From NCBI GenBank assembly GCA_001586965.3, contig LUCW03000074.1, positions 18,501 through 82,500 on the forward strand: DNA of 64,000 nt, in the 5' to 3' direction. Positions within the stretch are counted from its first letter, which is position 1, and each line of letters starts with the position of its first letter. This document shows positions 23,143 through 34,900 of this stretch, one piece after another. Source of the stretch: Sphaeroforma sirkka (Eukaryota > Opisthokonta > Ichthyosporea > Ichthyophonida). The position numbers and the translations under genes were made by a program. Under the pieces are notes generated by a model. That model saw nothing but the letters and a program-made list of their open reading frames with translations. It was not told the DNA's origin and searched no databases.

Positions 23143-24260
23143 GGGGTCAGCCATCACAATTCCACGGCGAGCGCGCTTATCTCATTTGTTGCTTTTAGTC
23201 GTCTTCCGCCATAAACATTTGCTGCCGAAAGTTCGAAAACGGTTATAATTTGGTTATCGGCCAGTGAATCTTTCGATTGACGTTGTCGGGTTCCTCCTAC
23301 TCCAGACGTTGATATGAGCGTATGTGACATGTTGGTATGCCTCACTCCAAAATTCGTCACCTATGCCGGAGTTGTGCATGGTCGCCCTAGCTCTTCCTAA
23401 ATTGGTACGGTGACTCCGCTCAATTTTTTCCGTTGTGTTGTGGCGAGTCTTTCGGTGTTGATCGAACGTCGTAGCCAAGTCTTCGTAAGTTAGTCCCTAC
23501 TTCCTTATCCACAAATTCCGAGCCTCGGTCGGATTGTAAAACGTTCGCTTCCCTTCCACTCAGTACTATTAAATCGTCTAATGCTCCGAGTAAGGCGCCA
23601 TATACAACTGAAAGTTCGAAAACGGTTATAATTTGGTTATCGGCCAGTGAATCTTTCGATTGACGTTGTCGGGTTCCTCCTACTCCAGACGTTGATATGA
23701 GCGTATGTGACATGTTGGTATGCCTCACTCCAAAATTCGTCACCTATGCCGGAGTTGTGCATGGTCGCCCTAGCTCTTCCTAAATTGGTACGGTGACTCC
23801 GCTCAATTTTTCCGTTGTGTTGTGGCGAGTCTTTCGGTGTTGATCGAACGTCGTAGCCAAGTCTTCGTAAGTTAGTCCCTACTTCCTTATCCACAAATTC
23901 CGAGCCTCGGTCGGATTGTAAAACGTTCGCTTCCCTTCCACTCAGTACTATTAAATCGTCTAATGCTCCGAGTAAGGCGCCATATACAACTGACGCCTTC
24001 TTGGTGAATAGTGGTTCAAATTTCTCGAAATTGGAGCAGTCGTCAATGAGAGTTAGGCCATAGCAGTTTCCTCCAATGCTCCGTTTAAATTTCCCAATAA
24101 GGTCAATATAGAGTAAGTCCATTGGGTCGTTGAATGGGCCGTTCTTTTTGATCTTTCGTGTCCGACGTCTGACAAGTTTACCCATGATACAGGACTTGCA
24201 GTTCGCATGATAGTCGATAGGTGACAGGTCCTTGGGTAAATGATCCGGGTGCGCTAGTCG
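23143..24260 (-). pseudogene. Copia-type integrase fragment, first copy
   Basis: On the minus strand, 24185-23637 encodes MGKLVRRRTRKIKK, then the integrase core with YIDLIGKF, LTLIDDCSNF, LQSDRGSEFVDKE and SPQHNGKIERSHRT. This is the D, D-35-E arrangement of Copia integrases. A 383-bp segment of the core is duplicated in tandem (23227-23609 and 23610-23991). No reverse transcriptase follows, so the element is truncated after the integrase core. Confidence 0.85.
23227..23991. repeat. Tandem duplication of 383 bp in the Copia integrase
   Basis: Unit 1 is 23227-23609 and unit 2 is 23610-23991. By eye they are identical except for one extra T in a T-run of unit 1, which shifts its frame. The near-identity points to a very recent event or an assembly artefact. 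Confidence 0.9.
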
Positions 24261-24660
24261 TTCATTCCAACTGGCGGCGTAGGCAAATTCTTTGAAAAAA
24301 AAAATTCCAGGGGTACGGCGTAAACGCCTAGCTTCTGCTCACAATTATATACTAGGTGTTGGGGTGATAGTAAGAGGCAGACTGTGTCATCCATGTAAAT
24401 CTTGTATCCTCCCTTGGTTAATTGGGGAACGCTGATTAGATTGGTCGTTAGAGTTGGTCCATAAATAGCCCTTCCAGCGTCACTCAATTGCCCTGAATGA
24501 GTTGAGATTCCAATAGTCCCGTCAGCTAGGTGTACGTTTGTGAAGTGACGTTTTGCGTTTGATATCAACTCCAAATCGTTAATAATGTGGACTGAGGCTC
24601 CACTGTCCAGAGTCCCACTAGGTTCAGTCGTTGTTATTTTGTCAGTCGTAGATGCTCTTT
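24254..24660 (-). pseudogene. Copia-type protease region, first copy
   Basis: The frame 24574-24254 covers the protease domain downstream of the catalytic triplet (ELISNAKRHFTNVHLADG, then TNLISVPQLTKGGY). The sequence just upstream (about 24575-24625) would encode the LDSGASVHIIND signature seen in the second copy. It ends near the pre-integrase HERLAHP-type motif at about 24240. Frame breaks on both sides separate it from gag and integrase. Confidence 0.8.
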
Positions 24661-24674
24661 GGCCGAAAATTCTC

Positions 24675-25097
24675 TCAGTCTATGGTTTTGATTGGTGATG
24701 AGATAACGTCCTCATTAATTTTATCACTAAAAGCTTCATCTTCTTCGAAGTCGCTGTCAGACAGCAGGTCGGGTAGGTCATCGTAGTCATCCTCACTAGA
24801 GCTATCGAGTAAAAGTCCTGGCGGTCCGTCGTCTTTGTCCGAACTACAAGTTGGATTATTTAGAATAAAATCTGATAGTTCTCTCTCGTCCGGCTCGGTG
24901 TTTGGCTTCATCTCAAATCCAGGGCATTTTGGGGGGGTTGCCATGATGGCTTCTGGCATGTCATCATCTGACAATTCGACGTCAGATTCGACATAGTCGG
25001 CAACTGCTGAGAATGCTCTAACGCCTTCATCGTCACTACTCGAATTTTGCTCATCATTCTTGTCCAAATTAAACGTTACTTTCGGAGGTTTACGCAT
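24675..25097 (-). pseudogene. Acidic Gag-Pol linker of the first Copia copy
   Basis: Low-complexity acidic frame with runs such as SSSDDEGVRAF, DVELSDDDMPEA and DSSSEDDYDDLPDLL. The same linker lies at 28140-28713 in the second copy, between Gag and protease. No known domain is visible. Confidence 0.65.
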
Positions 25098-25120
25098 TTC
25101 CTCCCTCGAGTAGTATCCTC

Positions 25121-25765
25121 TTACGTTAGATGCCTTTCTGTAAAATTCATTACGTTTATCTTGATGATAGTTGGGTTTCTTCGACGGATAGTCGGCACGT
25201 CGTGAGTAGGGTGTAGATTTCGGTGTTGAATAGCCCTTGCGGTAAGACTTGGACTCATCAGCTCTATTACGGTGATGTCGTTCGTCGGAATTATTTCCAC
25301 GATTGTTGGGGTATCGGCAGTATCAACTGTGTTGAGATGAGTTCTTGCTGCTTTAAAACGTTCATTGAGACCTTCCTTCAAGACGGCCTTCAAGTCAATC
25401 TCAGACGGTGGAGCCTCGCGTTTCTCCAATTCCGTTTTCTTCAAATTAATATAACCAATAAAAGCCTCCAAGGTCCCGTTACTCTCCTGCATATTTGCCC
25501 AGAGCTCCTTTCTCAAACGGCCAATTCCTCCCTGGGTGTTAATCTTAAATTTGGTTTCCAATGCCTTGAAAAACGCGTAGGGTTCCTTCATGATATGGAG
25601 TAACTCCTGTTGAAGTCGTCGAGAGATCGTATGATAAATTGACTTAGACGCGGCTCCACGATCCTCTTGAGTAAACGTTTCACGTTGAGTCTCATAGTAG
25701 TCGTCGGGTGGAGTAGCGGCTTCGATCAGTTGTAGGCGACCCTGTTTCATCAGGATCATATCCAA
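25121..25765 (-). pseudogene. Copia-type Gag (UBN2-like), first copy
   Basis: The frame begins MDMILMKQGRLQLIEAAT and continues with SIYHTISRRLQQELLHIMK, FFKALETKFKINTQGGIGRLRKELW and FIGYINLKKTELEKR. This is the Gag pattern of Copia elements in which Gag precedes a zinc knuckle. The knuckle is absent here: compared with the second copy about 240 bp is missing near 25300-25320. The start lies beyond 25765, since the visible first Met is inside the domain. Confidence 0.8.
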
Positions 25766-26466
25766 TTGAGATTTTCATTGGTCCCATTGAACCGGTTGAT
25801 TCAAAATCAGGAATTTAACCTTTGGTTTCAAATCGAAGCTTGTCATTCTCAGAGTAGAGGTAAATCGGACCTGATAAGTTATTGTTCTCAGATATTAAAG
25901 TATCTGTTTTTAAGTTTTAAGTGAACAGTTGTGATTTATTTGGTTCGAGTCCCTGCTTTTATATGCATTAAATTCGTAATCCTTGAGCCATTAAAAAACA
26001 CCTCTTAAGGTGAAAAAGGTTCTCACTTATTCTACGATCCAATCCAAAGGCAGCGTCACCACGTCTTCAACGATTGTGGCTTCCATTGTAATCTTTGGCC
26101 TTATGCTCTTAGATTGTACTTCTCCGATAATTAGAGATGCCTTTATGCCCATCAGAGATATTCTATATTGATGATTCCATACTCCCGGCATTTCGGTTCA
26201 GAGATAATTCCATCTAAAATATTTCTGTGTCCCTCTCTGAGTTTAGTTTCTCTCCTTGGTCGATGCTGGGATAAAACTTGTTGAGTCTCCGCTGTTTGAC
26301 CGCAGTTTTATGCTTGGTAAACAATCCTGGTTTACTGCGATCAATAGTAACATGCACTTGTGTAGCATTTAGGGACCAGATTATCAAAAAGCCAATCCAA
26401 ATCCCAAATCCCAGAAAAATCAAATACTGAGTTTTGGAATCAGGATTGGAATATGGCTTAACCATG
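25766..26466 (-). other. 5' leader of the first Copia copy
   Basis: Untranslated leader, almost identical to 29532-30212 in its outer 470 bp (about 25987-26459). It contains a small frame, 26465-26214, with a predicted membrane segment (FLGFGIWIGFLIIWSL), which also occurs in the other copy. The 5' LTR is missing, because the leader stops against filler sequence at about 26460. Confidence 0.6.
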
Positions 26467-26484
26467 GTTTTCTTGTGCTTAACG

Positions 26485-27022
26485 AACTACCTTTACAACT
26501 CGAAACGGATGCAAGCGACTACGGTATTGGAGGTGCATTGTTCCAGACCATAGAAGGGAAGAAGCAATATCTAATGTTCTTCAGCAAGACCCTCAACGCA
26601 GCACAGCGCAATTACGCAACACCCATGAAGGAATTATTGGCCTTGGTATATGGTCTCACACACTTCCGGGATCATCTCGAAGGTCAAGGCTTTTCAGTGT
26701 GGACTGATCACAAGGCTTTGGTGTATATGAACACACAGCTAAAGCTGAATCCGATGCTACAACGATGGCATCACATCATAGCGCCTTTCAATTTCACTAT
26801 CTCGCACATCCCGGGTATAAAGAACGTGTTACCAGACGCGTGGTCTAGGCTTCATGAGGGAACTGTTGAGACTGAGGACCCGGAGGTACTATATGCAGAA
26901 TGTTGGCAACTTTTTCCAGATTACTTTGAGCAAGCGCAACGGATTATGGGTGAGAATAATGTCGATGTCTTTGCTTCGCACCAGGATCATCATTTGCCAC
27001 GCTACTACACCGACGATGACAG
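26485..27022 (+). pseudogene. Chromovirus RNase H fragment with start of the Dam-like domain (D family)
   Basis: Open frame 26475-27050, nearly identical to 18505-19045: ETDASDYGIGG, TDHKALVYMN, then LFPDYFEQAQRIMG up to YYTDDDR. It ends at the shared bases GATGACAG, where it joins the end of a type 1 LTR. Both sides abut Copia sequence. Confidence 0.9.
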
Positions 27023-27076
27023 AGCCTCAGGGAGACTCAGTAGGTTTTAGTATCGTATTTTGATGTGTTTACTACA
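27022..27076 (+). repeat. Last 55 bp of a type 1 LTR
   Basis: GAGCCTCAGGGAGACTCAG...TTTACTACA, identical to the ends of the LTRs at 3842, 13581 and 21361. The first two thirds of the LTR are missing. Confidence 0.9.
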
Positions 27077-28418
27077 TTAGTCGTCTTCCTCCATAAACAT
27101 TTGCTGCCGAAAGTTCGAAAACGGTTATAATTTGGTTTACGGCCAGTGAACCTTTCGATTGGCGTTGTCGGGTTCCTCTTACTCTCGACGTTGTTGTGAG
27201 CGTCTGTGACATGTTGGTATACTTCACTTTAAAATTCATCACCTAATTTGAGTTGTGCAGAGTCGCTCTAGCTCTTCCTAAATTAGTACGATGGCTCCGC
27301 TCAATTTTTCCATTGTGTTGTGGTGAGTCTTTTGGTATTGATCGAATATCGTAGCCAAGTCTTAGTAAGTTAGTCTCTACTTCCTTATCCACAAATTCCG
27401 AGCCGTCGAATTGTAAAATGTTTGCTTTTCGTCCACTTAGTACTGTTAAGTCGTCCAATGCTCCGAGTAAGGTGTCATATACTACAGGCGCTTTCTTGGT
27501 GGACAGAGGTTCGAATTTCTCAAAGTTGGAGCAATCGTCTATGAGAGTAAGGCCATAGCAATTTCCTCCGATACTCCGTTTAAATTTTCTAATAAGGTCA
27601 ATATAGAGTAAGTCCATTGGGTTTTGTGATGGGGCGTTCTTTCTGATTTTTCGTGTCCGACGTCTGACAAGTTTACCCATGATACAAGACTCGCAGTTTG
27701 CATGGTAGTCGATAGGTGGCAGGCCCTTGGGTAAGCGATCTGGATGTGCTAGTCGTTCATGCCAGCTGGCGGCGTTTTCCAAGGGTACGACGTAAACGCC
27801 TTGCTTTTGCTCGCAATTATATACCAGGTGTTGGGGAGATAATAAGAGGCAGACTGCGTTATCCATGTAGATTTTGTATCCTGCCTTGGTTATTTGGGGG
27901 ACACTGATTAAGTTGGTTTTTAGCGTTGGCCCATAAATAGCCCTTCCAGCGTCACTCAATTGCCCTGAATGAGTTGCGATACCAATAGTCCCGTCAGCTA
28001 GGTGTACGTTTGTGAAGTGACACTTTGCGTTTGATATCAACTCCAGATCGTTAATAATGTGGACTGAGGCTCCACTGTCTAGAGTCCCACTAGGTTCCGT
28101 CGTTGTTATTTTGTCAGTCGTAGAAGCCCTTTGGCCGAAAATTATCTCGGATTCTATAGCTTTGATAGGTGAAGAGATAACGTCCTCACTAAATTTATCG
28201 CTAAAAGCTTCATCTTCTTCGGAGTCGCTGTCGGACAGCAGGTCGGGTAGGTCATCGTAGTCATCCTCACTAGAGCTGTCGAGTTGGGGTCGTGGCGGTT
28301 CAACCTTGGGTTGGTCAAAATCGTCGTCCTCACTAGAGCTGTCGGGTAGAAGTCCCGGCGGTCCATCGTCTTCGTCCGAACTACAATTATTTAGTAAAAT
28401 CTGATAGTTCTCTCTCAT
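27077..28418 (-). pseudogene. Copia-type protease, pre-integrase and integrase core, second copy
   Basis: One open minus-strand frame, 28418-27243. It starts in the acidic linker, then gives protease (LDSGASVHIIND), the pre-integrase zinc motif (WHERLAHP ... CESCIMGK) and the integrase core (YIDLIRKF, LTLIDDCSNF, FDGSEFVDKE, SPQHNGKIERSHRT). These are the D, D and E residues of a Copia integrase. The frame ends at 27243, and remaining code to 27077 is shifted. No reverse transcriptase is present. Confidence 0.85.
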
Positions 28419-28713
28419 CCGGCTCGATGTTAGTCTTCATCACGAATCCGGGGCAATTTTTGGGGGTAGCCATGATGGCTTCTGGCATATCCTCATCTGA
28501 CAATTCGATGTCAGATTCGACATAGTCGGCAATTGCTGAAAATGCTCTAACACCTTCATCGTCACTACTGGAATTCTGCTCATTATTCATTTCCGAATTG
28601 AACGTTACTTTGGGAAGTTTACGCATTTCTTCCCTGGAATAGTATCCTCTTACGTTAGATGCTTTTCTATAAAATTCGTGACGTTTATCTTGATGATAGC
28701 TGGGTTTCTTCAA
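28387..28713 (-). pseudogene. Acidic linker after Gag, second Copia copy
   Basis: Frame with KLPKVTFNSEMNNEQNSSS, DIELSDEDMPEA and PGFVMKTN, matching the first copy's linker. It overlaps the downstream protease frame by a frameshift near 28400. Confidence 0.6.
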
Positions 28714-29531
28714 CGGATAGTCGGCGCGTCGTGAGTAGGGTGTAGATTTCGGTACTGAATGGTCTTTGTGGTGGGGCTTGGACTCCTCAGTTCTTTTACG
28801 GTGATGGCGATCGTCGGAGTTATTTCCGCGATTGTTAGAATATCGATTGTCATAAGGTTTGCGATACTCCCTGCGGTCAGAGTAAATGTGCGGTCTGGGT
28901 CAGCGATGCTTGGATCGGCAGTCACGAGCAAGGTGACCTGGTTTGCTACCATTGAAGCACTTTCGTTCTGCTCTGGCAGAAAGTGCTCTCTCTCCTCCTC
29001 GAGTCTCTGTATTAGAGGTCGATGTTTGAATCTCCTCCATATCGAATTTTCGGAGATATTCGCAGAGCTCCTCGTAACTCATGACATCAGTATCGACTGT
29101 ATTGAGATGAGTCCTTGCAGCTTTAAAACGTTCATCGAGACCTTCTTTCAAGACGATTTTCAAGTCAAGACGGTGGAGCCTCACGTTTCTCCTATTCCAT
29201 TTTCTTCAAATTAATATCACCGATAAAAGCTTCCAAAGTTTTATTACTCTTCTGCGTTTTTTGCCCAGAGCTCCTTTCTTAAGCGGCCGATACCTCCCTG
29301 GGTGTTAATCTTGAATTTGGTTTCCAATGCCTTGAAAAATGCGTAGGGTTCTTTCATGATGTGGAGTAACTCCTGTTGAAGTCTACGAGAGATCGTATGA
29401 TAAATTGACTCAGACGCGGCTCCACGGTCCTCTTGAGTAAACGTTTCACGTTGAGTCTCATAGTAGTCATCGGGTGGTGTAGCGACCTCGATCAGTTGTA
29501 GGCGACCCTGTTTCATCAGGATCATATCCAA
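28714..29531 (-). pseudogene. Copia-type Gag with zinc knuckle, second copy
   Basis: The minus-strand frame 29531-29244 matches the UBN2-like Gag (MDMILMKQGRLQLIEVAT, SIYHTISRRLQQELLHIMK). After a frameshift, 29184-28900 continues and ends with CFNGSKPGHLARDCR. This corresponds to a C-x2-C-x4-H-x4-C knuckle in which the second Cys reads as Ser and the order around Gly is altered, so it probably no longer binds zinc. The first copy has lost this segment entirely. Confidence 0.8.
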
Positions 29532-30212
29532 TTGAGCTTTCCCTTGGTCTCACTGGACCGGCTTATCCAGAATTAGAAATTTAACCTTTGGTTTCAAATC
29601 GAAGATTGTCATTCTCAGAGTAGAGGTAAAACGGACCTGATAAGTTATTGTTCTCAGATATTAAAGTATCTTAAAGTGTTTTAAGTTTTAAGTGAATAGT
29701 TGCCATTTATTTGATTCGAGTCCCTGCTTCTATATGCATTGGAATCGTAATTCTTGAGCTATTAAAAAACACCTCTTAAGGTGAAAAAGGTTCTCACTTA
29801 TTCTACGATCCAATCCAAAGGCAGCGTCACCACGTCTTCAACGATTGTGGCTTCCATTGTAATCTTTGGCCTTATGCTCTTAGATTGTACTTCTCCGATA
29901 GTTAGAGATGCCTTTATGCCCATCAGAGATATTCTATATTGATGATTCCATACTCCCGGCATTTCGGTTCAGAGATAATTCCATCTAAAATATTTCTGTG
30001 TCCCTCTCTGAGTTTAGATTCTCTCCTTGGTCGATGCTGGGATAAAACTTGTTGAGTCTCCGCTGTTTGACCGCAGTTTTATGCTTGGTAAACAATCCTG
30101 GTTTACTGCGATCAATAGTAACATGCACTTGTGTAGCATTTAGGGACCAGATTATCAAAAAGCCAATCCAAATCCCAAATCCCAGAAAAATCAAATACTG
30201 AGTTTTGGAATC
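29532..30212 (-). other. 5' leader of the second Copia copy
   Basis: Almost identical to the first copy's leader over about 470 bp (two visible substitutions). It contains the small frame 30194-29985 with the same membrane-like segment. It adjoins the 277-bp tandem repeats at 30213. Confidence 0.65.
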
Positions 30213-30763
30213 AGGATTGGAATATTTCTGATATTAGAGTCATCAGAAATATTCGCGGTAGAATCGGTAAGCTATACCCGGACTCCCGCATGGGAGAGAA
30301 ACACACAAGTAAATCCGAGTCTAGTGAAACACAAATAGAGACTCAGTTCGGTTCTCTCAGTCTATGGACTTTTCCTAGCTGAGATAACCGTCATTGAGAG
30401 CAGGTCTATTGTATCCTACTGTCTCGTACCTTTCAGCTACTCTCCATACTCTACACTGGTTGGGGCACTCACGGCATCCATGGGGAATTAGGATTGGAAT
30501 ATTTCTGATATTAGAGTCATCAGAAATATTAGCAGTAGAACCGGAGAGCTATACCGGGACTCCCGCGTGAGAGAGAAACACTCAAGTAAATCTGAGTTTA
30601 GTGCAACCACAAACAAAGACTCAGTCCGGTACTCTCAGTCTATGGACTTTTCCTAGCTGAGATAACCGTCATTGAGAGCAGGTCTATTGTTTCCTATTGT
30701 CTCGTACCTTTCAGCTACTCTCCATACTCTACGCTGGTTGGGACACTCATGGCATCCATGGGC
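30213..30763. repeat. Two tandem copies of a 277-bp unit, possible Copia LTR
   Basis: Units 30213-30489 and 30490-30763 begin AGGATTGGAATATTTCTGAT and end GGCATCCATGGG. Each contains the inverted repeat AATATTTCTGAT / ATCAGAAATATT near its start. They lie just outside the 5' leader of the second Copia copy, where a 5' LTR is expected, so they may be LTRs. Clear TG...CA limits were not found. Confidence 0.7.
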
Positions 30764-31554
30764 GATATGGATATTGCTCAACAACAAATAGTGGGGTGTA
30801 CTTGCATATTTTCGATGCGTAATCATTGATTCTAGATACACTATACGCTCGATATCTATACTGAGAAGAGATTATGTTACAGCCGCACAAGCCGTAGATA
30901 GAGGTGTTGCATCCGGAAGTGTTGCGTGTGTTTCGTCGTGATGTTCTCGACCATAGATCCATGATCGGCCATGATAGTCTACGGGATTTCTCTAATGCAC
31001 CTGCACCCAAGTGTAGGCCTGACGTTGCAGCATTTTTGGCAATGTTACCGTAATGGAGTGGAATGATGCCCACATACTTTATGATAAAAGAGACCGACTA
31101 ACGTGCAAGCATGAGTGTTTCCGCTGGGGTACTGAACAAATGATCGCACTCAGCACCGCTTACTTTATTTAAAGATACGGATTCGATTGTATGTTCCCAC
31201 ACCGAAAAAACAAATAATGCTATGCTCTGATGCATCGAAGTTGGCCTGTGGTGCGTCATTGCTTTCCTGTGAATTCCGGATACTGAGATGAATGCGCCAG
31301 AGTTGGACCAAGAACTCGGCCGAAATCGATGAGCCAGACTTAATTATTGTTGTTGCAATTCTCGGAGATAAATATCAAGTCTACAGATGCCTTGACAGAT
31401 GGGACTCCTTCGCTGTGTCATCAGCCTTTGGGTCAAGACGTTCATAAAACCCGGGTTCAGGAAGTCATTCACATCAGGCTACGGTACGGTACATAAGGTT
31501 TTAGTATTGTGGGTATTTTAGTTAAAACCCAATTTATGATTTCGACTGTTTTTC
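30764..31554. other. Degenerate retroelement sequence
   Basis: No open gene. Around 31195-31290 one plus-strand frame reads PKKQIMLCSDASKLACGASLL, resembling the RNase H motif SDAS-x-x-G-x-GA of reverse-transcribing elements. It stops soon afterwards. The rest cannot be assigned. Confidence 0.35.
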
Positions 31555-31945
31555 CCCTGTCTAATTGATGTCTAGTACATTTAATGTGTAGGCACAGCGT
31601 AGTTATGGGGCTACAGGGAGGGTGTTCACGGGTTATGCGTATGCGACCAAAAAGGCACTTTTTGCCTTGCAGCGCGCGCAATTCCTGGAAACCCGCTCGA
31701 GTATACAGAACAGGATACTATTCAAACCCTGTCTCATTGATGTCTAGTACATTTAATGTGTAGGCAGAACATAGTTATGGGGCTACAGGGAGGGTGTTCA
31801 TGGGTTGTGCGTATGCGACCAAGGAGGATATTTTTGTCTTACAGCGCGCGCAATTTCCAGTGATATCAACACTGTGTATCATAACCCGTATTGAGTGTTG
31901 TGGAAAACCCGCTCAGGTATACAGAACAGGATAGTATCCAATCAC
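31555..31945. repeat. Two imperfect direct repeats
   Basis: The first runs about 31555-31725 and the second about 31728-31945. They share TTGATGTCTAGTACATTTAATG, GGGGCTACAGGGAGGGTGTTCA, the CAGCGCGCGCAATT stretch and ACCCGCTC...GTATACAGAACAGGATA. The second has an extra 45 bp inserted near 31860-31905. There are no coding frames. Confidence 0.8.
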
Positions 31946-34900
31946 AGCTATGGTTACGTTCTATACAAAGCCTACATGAGGTGAAGTGTGATTTCCGTTA
32001 TTGCCTAGGCCCCATCATTTTTTTTGGGTATTACATTTGCCGATGTGCGGATAGGTCGTTCCTATTGATGTTACCAGCAGAAAAGCGGGTCGCATAGATT
32101 GACCCTCTGGAACAGTTGGGCGTTCAATTTTTGGCAGCTCTTTATTGTATGTGTCAATTAGACACAGGTAACTGGCAGGCTCAGCCCTAAGTGGGTGTGG
32201 AACTAATATAAATTGTTCCGTATAGTTCATGCTCTTGAATTAATCACTATATTAGCAAAGAAACCATGTCTTAAAGGTATGTGCGAGCAATGAGGTTGGG
32301 GGTGGCACCTATGGTTGTGACGCGTATGCATTTGTGTTGGCAGGCATAATTTGATATGCGAGCTCACCATGTGATATGTTTTTAGAGTTCATATGTCATG
32401 TAGCAAACACTCAAGATGTTTCAGTGGTGCTGTGTGTCTTGCTTTGGCCTGATATAAAGTGAATAAGGAAATTCTTCAATGGGCTAAGTGTTGGTACAAT
32501 CATGAGTCTTCGCAGCATCATTACTTCAGGCGGTCTTTCGTTGTTCCCATGCATACGATACATTCTTGCTAAATGGGGACAAAATTGGGTTTCCTCATGG
32601 TCGCATACATTATTGACGCACTTCAAAGGGAGAAAACAAGATCTTCACTATGTCATTCCTAATATTCTTTTGGGCTGAGGTTGATCGCTTCAATCCACAT
32701 GCAAATATGTGTTTTGAGTTATAACCGGGCAGTCATGTTTTGCTTCGGTGGTTTATATGTCAAATAGTCTACAGCCACATTCTACGCTCATCTCATCCGG
32801 ATATATTATAAATATTAAGCAAATGTGTGCACGCTCATATGCACGCTCATAGCTGGTCCAATACGGCAGAATGCCACTCAGCAACGAGGGGACAGTTCCG
32901 CTAACCTGAAGGGCAACAACAAGCAGGGATAGCAAATCACGACAACTACGAGTCTAAGCCTGGGATGGTCTGTGAACATTTTGCCTTCAGAGTATCGCGA
33001 GGCCTAAAACATAATGCAAGTCCGTATTAATCAATACAGTACGGCAGAATACAACGAAATAACCAAATACAATCAGGGACTGTAATGACGCACCTGCAGG
33101 GCTTGGATGATTGAACATCAGGTCCGATGGGATTCTTCGAAGCAAAGCCAATTCTTCTCTGTTTGTTTCCGTATGAGTTATACCGTCTACACAAACAGCA
33201 AAACAGCTGACTAGTCGTGTATTGATGAAAGTACTCAAAAACTAACATGCAATCGAAATTACCGCACGGTCCTCAAGTCCTAAATAGAACTTGAATAGAA
33301 TATTGACTATTTTTATCAAGCGATAACGTACTTGTGGATATACATAGACACAAAACACATCCTTTTAATTATTACCAAGACCATCATTGGCAGTTTACAC
33401 CAGTTGTGCCGATCTCGGGCTCATAGTGTGATATGTCATTGTTGAAGTCGCCATAATCCGCTGCACTAGTACCTTAATATATCAAATGACTACACCGCTA
33501 CACACCCTATTTATCGAGCTTGCTTATAAGAATCGAACCAGCATTTCAATTCTACATCCGAACTACCTATACCCTCTATCATTTATCATTAAAGTCGTCC
33601 ACATACCAAAGACTACCTTCTCGACACCATAAATGCACAGCAATATGCGCAACCTTTACTCCTCCAACATCGAAGTGCTATGTCGACATCAGCAAAATAA
33701 AAGCCTAAGACTTAGAAGTGAGATTAACCTTCGATTTGATGTCCAAAACCTTGTCGGATAGGGATTGGTAAACCAGTACAGACGCCATGTTAAAGGTAAG
33801 GTGTAGACAGATTCAAAACCTGTGATGAGTAGTGGTCTGTGGAGTGGTCTGTATTCTTTAATTGGGTAAATACTAAATCATACGCTGCGAATCTTATGTA
33901 CATCGCGAAAAGGACTATGCGTCTATATCTATGATGCTGTTTGAGCATACATCTTACCCGGCTCCTTGAGGTTGATACCACATAGCCAGTCTCTCCCTCG
34001 CTCTCTGAGAATTTCGGCCTCCAAATCAAATATATCTCTTGCATACTGTGTATTTGAAACAAAGTTATAATAAAAATATAAACTTTGCAGAAGTGTGCAC
34101 TGTTTTCCATTGGCGAGCTCCACATATGGAATGTTTAGAACAGTTCTTGCTTGGTTTTATGGTGGGTTCAGGAAATGAAATACTTCATAGACGAGCAGCT
34201 GGTCAGCTGTCTCATGCACCATGGGTCCACGGTGGAATTATAGAAGTTCAAGTTTAGAACATGCGTTTCCCTTTTGTGCATACATACTCTTGTGTTGTAT
34301 GTCCAAATATTGTATGCACTGTCAGTCGTGTACAAGTGACACTTACACGACAACCTAACTGATATACCTATTACCCTCACCTGTCGTGTCACCGCTGTAA
34401 GCGGTATCTAACTGTCCGCTAAACGAGAGATTGCAATATGACGAAGAATCTCAAAATAGGTCGTTATTTTTAGAAAGACATACCGTGGTCACATTAGAGC
34501 GTGAATTCTGGTATATCATATTTACTGGTTTACTTGGATGTTGGCGTCACTTTTCGGACTCGAGTAACGTGTTCATACGTATGTACTTGTCTATTTTAAG
34601 CCTACATCAAGCGAATGTACCCCTATATCAGTGTATGTACTTGTTTATTGATTTAGTGCCTTGCACCTTTTATTAATTTAGTGAAATGCAATTCTTATTG
34701 CAACTCTGTCTCGAGTGCTTTCTGACACGAAACAATACATGCATAGTCTGGTTATTCAGTTCATATCTGTTCATCTACGAGATGTGATTTTAACTAAGTC
34801 TCTTGTGTTCCAGTAGCGACTACATCAGATCCTTTCATACACTAGGGGTAGTTCGGACTTAAGTCTCAGTGTAGCCAGATCTGTACTTGCGTATCTACTA

